From assembly GCA_023078685.1 (NCBI GenBank), contig JALGAS010000009.1, positions 62,001 through 126,000 on the forward strand: DNA of 64,000 nucleotides, given 5' to 3'. The translations under genes were made by a program, and so were the position numbers. Source of the stretch: Neopestalotiopsis rosae. Taxonomy: Eukaryota; Ascomycota; Sordariomycetes; Amphisphaeriales; Sporocadaceae. Position 1 is the stretch's first letter, and each line of letters opens with the position of its first letter. This document shows, in pieces, positions 56,734-64,000 of the stretch. The notes beneath the pieces are model-generated. The model saw only the letters and a list, made by a program, of their open reading frames with translations. It had not been told where the DNA came from and made no database searches.

Positions 56734-59700
56734 GATGATAATTTGTTTTTGACTGAAGCTATTGCAGCGATTTTCTGCCAAAAGAGTCCAGTTTTATCCA
56801 ATGAGGAGAAAGTTGGCAGCTGACGAATTGTCAAGCGTAATGGTCCAAAATCCAGTATGCTGCAAGGTTGTCAAGCATGATAGCAAGGATACAATTGCGG
56901 CTATGCCAAAGGTTAGTTTGCGTACAAGTAGAATGATTCGAGATTGTCGTCAAGTTGAGTGTGAATATGTATAGGTTTAGAGGATGTTATTCGGAATTAA
57001 GGGATGTCACTGCAAATAGGGGTAGCCGCTTGGGTCTAATGCAATGCTAAGAAATTATAGAAGAGACGAATAAGTAAGTCAAGAGGTCATGAAGGTTGTT
57101 GTGTCGTGTGCAGAGTGATTTCTAGGAGAGGCGCGCAGACGGCCAACAGCCTGTCAGAGTGCCGTGATGATGTGGTGAGATATATGGTCTGGCGGCGATA
57201 CCACAAGGGGGACTTTTGGGGGCGTTGACGTTGCACCATTGCTGATATGCTTAAAGGGGCGGAGGGAAGGAACGGGCGCGGCTTCTCACAACAACATACG
57301 TATGACGATCAGGTAGGAAGATAAGACCAGGGCGGGCTGATGGAATGGGATGGTACTGGACCTCATGGGATGGATGCAATGCATTGAATTGGAACTTTTT
57401 TAAGGAAGCAGCTGCATCACTGCAGATTAGCGACTGACCTTCTGTAACCAGAGAGCCGGCGGTCAAGGGAAGAGATAATGCGCCTCGAAGCCAGACGCTG
57501 TCCCGACTTGTCTGGCCGTGAACCACCGCCGACCAGCCAAATGAGCCGTCTGCGGTTGTTCCTTGGTGTAGATGATGGCAAGACCTAGGCAATGCGAGAA
57601 TGACAGTCGCTCGGGGGTCCAGAAATGTACGGTAGTAAAGTCGGTATGTAGCAGTAGTAGCTGAGCGGCAGCTGCAAGGTCACACACACGCACAACACGT
57701 CGTGCGACCTGACGGACGTTTCTTGGCTGCTCCCAGTCAAGCCAGTGGGCTCAGCGCGCGTGCAGTGGTGGCACGTCGGGTCTATCTGCACGAACGGGCC
57801 AAGGTAAGGTAGTGGACTGACTAGTGGGGGGATGCGCTAGAAAGTTTGAAGATTGTTCGTCAAACAAGGTCGTCGAGTCACGTATTTCCAGTGCTCTCTG
57901 CTGATTCCTTGGCACGGCGACTTGACTGGCTGTGCAATAAGCTTGGTCGGAAGCAAGCCGTATGTAATGTAATGTCTGGAGAAGCAAAAGAGTACGAAGA
58001 AGAAAAAGAAGAAGTGGGCGTGAGTATCAAATGCCACCCCCAATCACTGATGATGATATCGACTAAAAGCTCAAGAAAAGATGAAAAGAAAAAAACAAAT
58101 AGTCCAAGAAGTCTCTACTCTTGGTTGGCCCGGTGGTCTTGGTCTCTGCGTTTTGGTTGGGAGTTGGCCGCCGCAAACGAGCAAGACGCAGAATGACAGC
58201 GGAAAGTGAAAAAAAGGAAAAAGCTTGGCACTGGCCGGCCAAGAATGGCTGTGTGAAGAGAAACTTTATCAATTTGCCCAAACAATGAGCGGGTTCACTC
58301 CCATGAACGGAACGACAGTTTCTAGTGGATTTGTTATTGCACTTCGGATGACACCCACCAAAAACATGCACCTAATTCAACCAGGTACAGAGTACGTACT
58401 ATGAATTATGCACCAGGCCAGGCATGGTAATGTGCCAGGTGCACTGCTGCTTTGCTTAGCTCGAGCTGGCCGCAAATCCAGGGCCAGACAATGATCCCTT
58501 CTAGCTCCGGGGCTGTCGGTGTTCGGATTGCTAACCTAGATGGCGAGAAAGAAGTGCAAGGACAACAGGTCGTAAGGGGGAACGAACAGTCCAGTGACAG
58601 GGCTAACAAAGGGACTTGAGCTATGATTATCTTTGCTCTTGTTTGTTTTGATCTTGCCGCTTCGTAACCCAGGGAAACATTTAAATAGCAAAAATCTTCA
58701 TCCAATGCTTTTTTTTTTTTCTCACTCATTTCTCGAGTTTTCGTCATCCATATCAAAGGTGGAGATTGCAAGTGCCATTTGAGATCAATTACGCTAAAAG
58801 CTCTGGGGGCACAGGGCACTACTACCGAGCTCCAGGTCCCCGTCGGTCTTGCCGCATCTGCAAGCTGCTGGAGCTGCCTTTCTTTCCAAGGACAAGATGC
58901 ATTCTTAGCGAGCGTGCTGCTGGGGGTGGCCCCCAACCCGATTCGACATCTCGACGAGTTTCTTGACTGATGAATGCCGAGGGGATGGACCAAGTCCACA
59001 CGCATCCCTACATAAAATGCATATGTAATTCTCTCTCCAACTTGTCACTGCCAGCAAAACATCTGGCTGGACGTCTGAAACTATGCCACGTTCTTGGCCA
59101 GGTCAGCAAATCCTGCTGATCTCATTCATAAGTCATTGCAAGTACAAACAGATCGCTTTCCAACACTCATCCAAGATGACCTTGCTCTACTGCGCTGAAG
59201 GCGCAGCGAATGATGTATTCAACTATAATGAGGTGGTACGGGTTGTTCCTATATTAGAACCATGATGTCACTGTAGCCTTTTGTCCGGGGGGTCCAGTAT
59301 GTACACCCAGCGTAATCCATATTTGATAGGCAAAACATCGCAGCAACACCACGGAATATCGCAAAACAAAAAAAAGTCAAATGCAACGGCATTTCGCATA
59401 CATATGCAGCGAGTCTTCCGTGTCTAACCGTCAGCGACTTTCGAACCTCCAATGAACGTCGCATTTCATTGCACATGGGAGAATAAATGACTGCTCATTT
59501 TTCATCGCTATCGCGTTGCCGGAGACACTTGGTCAAGTATCGCGCGGGAAATGAGCAGCCAATGGATACCCTGGGAGGATCTGCATATGATGGTCACACC
59601 ATATCATCGCCTCGCATATGTCGCATACCCAGAGCGCTTCAAGAGCCACATCCTCTCTTCTCAAACGTGATGCATACTTGTGACTTTGGGCAGATTATAC

Positions 59701-59870
59701 ACAGGGTCATCATCATTAATCTCATTCTTATTTCCCTATACCATGACCCTTTTTAATATGCGATGCAGACGGGCACTCCATATACGTGCTTCAAATCAGT
59801 CGTCCTTTGCGCCGGTCTTGGAGATAGATACAAACTGCTGTACTTCCCCTCCATCTCATGATATCCCCTT
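56734..59870. other. Large intergenic region, 3.1 kb
   Basis: Upstream of TRK1 and downstream of SSL2. It has several short frames on both strands (for example 58063-58371 and 58406-59005, minus) but no recognised domain, RNA gene or repeat. A T10 run lies near 58707. Probably a long regulated promoter and leader for TRK1. Confidence 0.4.
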
Positions 59871-62351
59871 CTACTGTTGGGCATTGGCCTTGTTTCTGGC
59901 AACCTCCCTGTAGTGCTTCTTGAAGAAATCATTCTGTTTGCCCTTCTTGAGCGCCTTGTTTGCACTCTTCCTCTGCTCCATGTACGCCATGTCTTGTCCG
60001 CCACTGAGTTCGCCCAACGTGCCGGCTGTGCGTCTGACGCCCTTTCTTTTACCCTTCGCGTAGAACAGATCGTCCGTAGCATCCTCGTCGTCCATGCCGC
60101 GCTTGGCCTCGGTGTCGACAATCACCTTTTGGAGAAGTTCTCGTCGCATCTGTGCAGAATTGAATACGAGGCTCTCCATCTTGTCCATGCCGGCCAGTTG
60201 CGTGATAACTTTGAAAGAATAGCCTTGGTCTACGAGAAACGCCTGCCGCTTGGTTGAATAATACATTTCAGTCGTGTCCTTAGAGACGAGTGAGTAGAAG
60301 AATGCGTTGAAACCCTCGTCATTTCGGCGCTTGGCTCGAAGAATACGTCCCAGTCGTTGGGCTTCTTGACGTCGAGAGCCGTAATGTGATGAGATCTGAA
60401 TCAAGCATGTAGCTTCTGGAAGATCTAGAGACGTGTCTCCGATTTTCGACAGAAACACCGTCTTGACGTTGGGGTTGTGCATAAAATTTTCTAAAATGTG
60501 CATGCGCTCGTTGTTGCCAGTGGCGCCGCAGATGTAGGCCTTGCCCAGAGCCAGCGCGACCTCTTTCAATGCGTAGACATTGTCCGAGAACACGATGATT
60601 TTGTCGCCACGTTTCTCGTGGTAGTCGATGAGAAACTGGCAAGCCTGGATCTTGCGCGGGTTCATAATGTATAGATTGGCCTTCAAGCCTCGGTCGTTGG
60701 TCCTTAAATATTCGTCATAAAATTCCGTCGTCATTGGACACCACACCTCGGCGCACTGCACCTTCGCGATGTGTCCCTGTTCAGACAACTCCATCCAGTT
60801 GGCCTCGTACAGCTTGGGGCCAATCAAAAAGTTGAGATCCTCGATCTTGTCATCCTCACGGAGAAGCGTGGCCGTCAATCCCAGTTTGGCGTGACTCTTG
60901 ATGTGTGATGACACCTTACGGAAGATGTTGGCTGGTACAACGTGGACCTCATCCAAGAGCATCAAACCCCACTCGCGCCCCGTCAAGAATTCCATCATCT
61001 TTGCCGAATCGTAGGCTCTCTTGCCAGATTGAGTGACCATGGGATATGTGGTGACAATAATACCGGTATTGCCCTCGAATTTGTCCTTCTTCTCAGCAGT
61101 GAAAACTGTGATATCCTTGGGGTGTACATTAGACCATTTCAAGAACTCCTGTCGCCACTGATGGGCAGACATGGTACTGGTACACAAGACAATGCACCCC
61201 TTCTTGATGGTGCAAGCAGCTGTTATACCAACGAGGGTCTTGCCAGCACCGCATGGGAGCACAATAATACCACTTTTTGCTCGGCCATTGCCAAACATCT
61301 TACTGAGACTCTTTTCCTGATATGATCGAATTTGTGTATTTGGCTTGAGATCGATCTCGAGGTTGGCATTCCGGTCGTCGTTGCGGAAATCGTATTCCTC
61401 CAAGATGGGATACTGTATGGCTAAGCAGCGCTTTTGAATAGTCTCGACCTCTGTATCGGGGATTTCGAATGCGTGGACAGCCTCTTGGTTGTCGTCATCG
61501 TCATCTTCACGGAGCGCCTGCATTGCATTTTCCGTCTGGGCTTGCTCGGGCGGCACGTCCTCCGCCGTTTTCTGTTTCACCTGCTGCACACCGGCCGCAT
61601 TTGACGTTCCAGGAATGACCACACTCGGCATGTTGGAAGTAGTCGTTGTAATATCGGTTCCCTGGACGCGACATGGCCCAATGATGGGATCCTTGAGTAG
61701 TTTTTGAAGGACCTCTGGATCATTGCTTTCAACAAAGTACTTGGTGTTCTTGATAACAAGCTTGACTTTGCCGTAGGCTGCGGTTGAATTGGCAATGAAG
61801 TTGCGGATGGAGCTTGGGAGTTCCGTCTTGGAGAATCGATCTAATGTGGCGATAATGTCGCTAGCTTGCAGACCGACCGAGATGGCGGCGTACAAACTGT
61901 GTGTGGTGAGAGCATATTCGTGAAGGAAAGTAGGACGCGAGAGCGGCTCAGCGACGGTGATTAGAAAGTCCTTTGCGGTCTCGGCGAGAGGGCTAAAGTT
62001 CTCGAGAATGATGCGCCCTCTTTGTGGATCGATCCATATCGGTCGGTCTTTGTGGTCGGGCTTGAGCTGCAGATAGGAGAAGTCGCGCCTGCCATTTGTT
62101 CCGAAATGCCTACTGGCGCCGTCCGTCGGGCCTCTGACGGTGTTGTCTTGGTAGTGCGAGAGAGAGAAGCGGTCGACGGCGTTCTGAATCTCGGCCTCGT
62201 TTGGCAGGTCGACCTGTCCCGGGGAATCGGCTTCGTCCTCGTCGCTATCGAGGTCTCGAGGCGTCGCTGGCCCTGGTGTCGAAGCTGCTGATACCCTGCC
62301 TGACTTTGCGACGCCTAGCACGTTTGACGATGCCTTTCTCTTTGGCGGCAT
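59871..62351 (-). CDS. SSL2: TFIIH helicase SSL2/XPB (RAD25)
   Basis: ATP-driven DNA translocase of TFIIH, acting in promoter opening and nucleotide excision repair. Single exon, 826 aa. The N-terminal damage-recognition-like region contains [15 protein letters not shown] and the typical [10 protein letters not shown] segment. Helicase motifs: [12 protein letters not shown] (about 367), Ia [25 protein letters not shown] (DEVH, about 467), [15 protein letters not shown] with the XPB-specific RED element (about 497), and [14 protein letters not shown] (about 667). The C-terminus is Lys-rich ([20 protein letters not shown]). An acidic run DDDDD is in the linker near 290. All key residues are intact. 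Confidence 0.97.
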   Translation of the reverse strand: MPPKRKASSNVLGVAKSGRVSAASTPGPATPRDLDSDEDEADSPGQVDLPNEAEIQNAVDRFSLSHYQDNTVRGPTDGASRHFGTNGRRDFSYLQLKPDHKDRPIWIDPQRGRIILENFSPLAETAKDFLITVAEPLSRPTFLHEYALTTHSLYAAISVGLQASDIIATLDRFSKTELPSSIRNFIANSTAAYGKVKLVIKNTKYFVESNDPEVLQKLLKDPIIGPCRVQGTDITTTTSNMPSVVIPGTSNAAGVQQVKQKTAEDVPPEQAQTENAMQALREDDDDDNQEAVHAFEIPDTEVETIQKRCLAIQYPILEEYDFRNDDRNANLEIDLKPNTQIRSYQEKSLSKMFGNGRAKSGIIVLPCGAGKTLVGITAACTIKKGCIVLCTSTMSAHQWRQEFLKWSNVHPKDITVFTAEKKDKFEGNTGIIVTTYPMVTQSGKRAYDSAKMMEFLTGREWGLMLLDEVHVVPANIFRKVSSHIKSHAKLGLTATLLREDDKIEDLNFLIGPKLYEANWMELSEQGHIAKVQCAEVWCPMTTEFYDEYLRTNDRGLKANLYIMNPRKIQACQFLIDYHEKRGDKIIVFSDNVYALKEVALALGKAYICGATGNNERMHILENFMHNPNVKTVFLSKIGDTSLDLPEATCLIQISSHYGSRRQEAQRLGRILRAKRRNDEGFNAFFYSLVSKDTTEMYYSTKRQAFLVDQGYSFKVITQLAGMDKMESLVFNSAQMRRELLQKVIVDTEAKRGMDDEDATDDLFYAKGKRKGVRRTAGTLGELSGGQDMAYMEQRKSANKALKKGKQNDFFKKHYREVARNKANAQQ

Positions 62352-63429
62352 GGTGACGATGCCTAAATGTTGAGTTTGTGCTCTGGATGATCGAGTGATG
62401 AAATACGTAAGTAAGCCAGGCAGTTGAGTGACCAGGCTCCTTCGGCTTTGGCCACTTAGCTTAGGTGATGGCCTGCCTAGTGGGGTTCAGCTTTAGTCGA
62501 CATGCAGATGAGCTGACCAATCGGTAGCTTACCGTTGCAATATGCAAGCTAAATGGAGGTACCCACATGTTCCCTTCAGGGCAGCACTACGTACCAAGAG
62601 TCTGCTTGGACTCTGTCTGAAGTTCTTCATACCTCCCCGCTACCACCCAAGGACTGATCATGAAATGTCCATTTGTTCATTTGAAGACCAACCTTAATAA
62701 AATCCCTTGCAAAATTATGGGTCTTGCATTTCAAGTTCCTAAGATCCCAACTTTTTCTGTCTCGGTCCCTTCGGCTCAAACATTCAAGCTCTTTGCCCTC
62801 GAAGGACCAAACAGAGTCATCACTAGCTCCACTTGCATAACACAATCAGAGCTCGCCGGTGTTCACCAGAATTGGCATATCAAGTCGGAAGGATTCATCA
62901 ACATCACTAATCGTGCACGAAGTATTTAATCTTGGCCGAAACGTATCCATAGGATAAGATGCATAGCACAACATGATTATCATTTTACTGAACGACGAGC
63001 TTCTGCAACCCTCTGAAGGCATTTATCACATCTGCACCATGCCAGCAAAGCTCTTGAGCAGCCTTGGCAATGCGCTGCCTGACTCCTATTTTCAGTCCAT
63101 CGCCTTTTTCCTTCTTATATCAGAGCTCGTAACCCTCGTCGCTCTAATTATTCGTCGTATCGTAGTCTGTTGTCAGCCCTTTTATCCCCCAAACCCCAAA
63201 ACAGCTTGAACACGTTGCCCATGAAGGCTACTCGGGTGATATCAAGGACTGTATTCATGGACCGATTACTTATTCGGCAGGCTGTCACTTTCCTTGCATC
63301 AAAGCAACCCCTTCCCCCCTCTTGATTGGCCACCCTTGCTACCATAGTCGCCTACGATCTTTGTCATAGCTATGATATGGACGACGCCAATCTGGTCGGT
63401 GTGTGCAATGCATCGTCGCTCAATGGCTT
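62352..63429. other. Intergenic region
   Basis: SSL2 promoter and 3' side of the last gene. The frames at 62660-62929 and 62973-63209 (+) are short, without a domain, and not called. Confidence 0.4.
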
Positions 63430-64000
63430 CTAGCCCTGGAGTTCGCGAAGCACCATCGTGGCATATGCGCTCGAGCCGAGGGAGAACTTCAAAACAATGG
63501 CGATCTTCTCCTGTTGCTGTTCTGGGCTCTGCACGTTCTCGACTGTTGACGGCTGCTCGACGTTGGTGTCCAAGGGAGCGTCGGCCATGGGGGTATCTAC
63601 AGCAGCTGACTGTGGAGTAGCCTCAGAGGTCACCTTGTCAGAAGGCTCGGAGTCCGATGTAACCTTGTTATCAGCTAGCTGTTCTGATTGTTGAATGTCC
63701 TGGGAAGTCTTATGGTTGGTCTTGTCAGTATAGAGGAATCGAAAAAGATTGCCGAAGGTCGCGTCGTAGAGCTGCAAAAGAACTTTCTTGAAGCGTGCTG
63801 TCCAGATAGACTCAACGGCAACAGTAGTATTTGGCGTACTAACCTCCAATGTGGACGGATCCTTGACATCAGGCTGGTTTGATGTATCAACCTCCGTGGT
63901 GCTGCCTGTCTGGGTCTCAATATTGTCAGTACGTGTATCAACTTTTACCCTCTTGTTGCTTCCATCAGTGGAAGTCTGAACCCAAGTGTCGTTCAGGCGA
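63430..64000 (-). CDS. PUS7: Probable PUS7/TruD-type pseudouridine synthase, C-terminal part
   Basis: The frame enters from the right edge at 64000 and ends at the stop at 63430; only the last 190 or so codons are visible. The end, IVLKFSLGSSAYATMVLRELQG, matches the C-terminal signature of TruD/PUS7 enzymes, which modify uridines in tRNA and other RNAs. It is preceded by FKKVLLQLYDATFGNLFRFLY and a 70-residue acidic Ser/Thr/Gln-rich insert. The catalytic aspartate and the N-terminal domain lie outside the window, so the call rests on the tail alone. A small intron near 63840 cannot be excluded. Confidence 0.65.
   Translation of the reverse strand, partial: RLNDTWVQTSTDGSNKRVKVDTRTDNIETQTGSTTEVDTSNQPDVKDPSTLEVSTPNTTVAVESIWTARFKKVLLQLYDATFGNLFRFLYTDKTNHKTSQDIQQSEQLADNKVTSDSEPSDKVTSEATPQSAAVDTPMADAPLDTNVEQPSTVENVQSPEQQQEKIAIVLKFSLGSSAYATMVLRELQG

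Noticed and set aside
58063..59005. Minus-strand frames in the TRK1 upstream region
   Set aside because: Low-complexity Phe/Ser-rich translation, no domain, no supportive splice signals.

Overview
The window reads as nuclear DNA of a filamentous ascomycete (Pezizomycotina, most likely Sordariomycetes; Hypocreales is a guess). The reasons are: protein genes with short GT-AG introns of about 50-130 nt, CT/CA-rich leaders before start codons, a fungal-type TRK potassium transporter, a CBM18 chitin deacetylase, two DUF5672 proteins, fungal RER1/PAF1/SWD2/SSL2 orthologues, and two intron-containing tRNAs. There are no bacterial operons, phage genes, CRISPR arrays or intact transposons. Gene models were spliced by hand from splice signals and reading frame; all exon junctions are inferred.

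Layout. 1-10 kb: a bZIP transcription factor with an unresolved 5' end, the SEC12-type exchange factor of COPII transport, and an NmrA/SDR-like Rossmann protein. 10.6-22 kb is the accessory part: a divergent pair of DUF5672 membrane-anchored proteins (the second uses a GC-AG intron), a CorA-like metal transporter gene cut by an in-frame amber codon, degenerate copies of the same CorA C-terminus 4 kb away, and a cluster of very small Ser/Ala-rich proteins, one with 78-bp tandem repeats. 22-28 kb: a multi-CBM18 chitin deacetylase, a ketopantoate-reductase-like enzyme, tRNA-Val(CAC) and a DUF4112 membrane protein.

30-64 kb is mostly housekeeping: ribonucleotide reductase small subunit (with MCB-like ACGCGT sites in its promoter and an intron), SRP9/21, SWD2 (COMPASS/CPF), mitoribosomal bL19m divergently paired with another predicted mitochondrial protein, a mitochondrial-type cysteine synthase, a large RING-ZZ-SH3 protein, mitochondrial enoyl-CoA hydratase, tRNA-Leu(CAA), RER1, PAF1, a small secreted cysteine-containing protein, a TRK transporter, the TFIIH helicase SSL2/XPB, and the 3' end of a probable PUS7/TruD pseudouridine synthase running off the right edge.

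No gene set forms an obvious biosynthetic cluster or defence system. The best leads for something undescribed are the 16-21 kb block (amber-interrupted CorA, its decayed copies, the tiny Ser/Ala-rich proteins), the 88-codon stop-free intron in SWD2, the 71-codon ORF just behind SRP9, and the competing acceptors in the small secreted protein gene.
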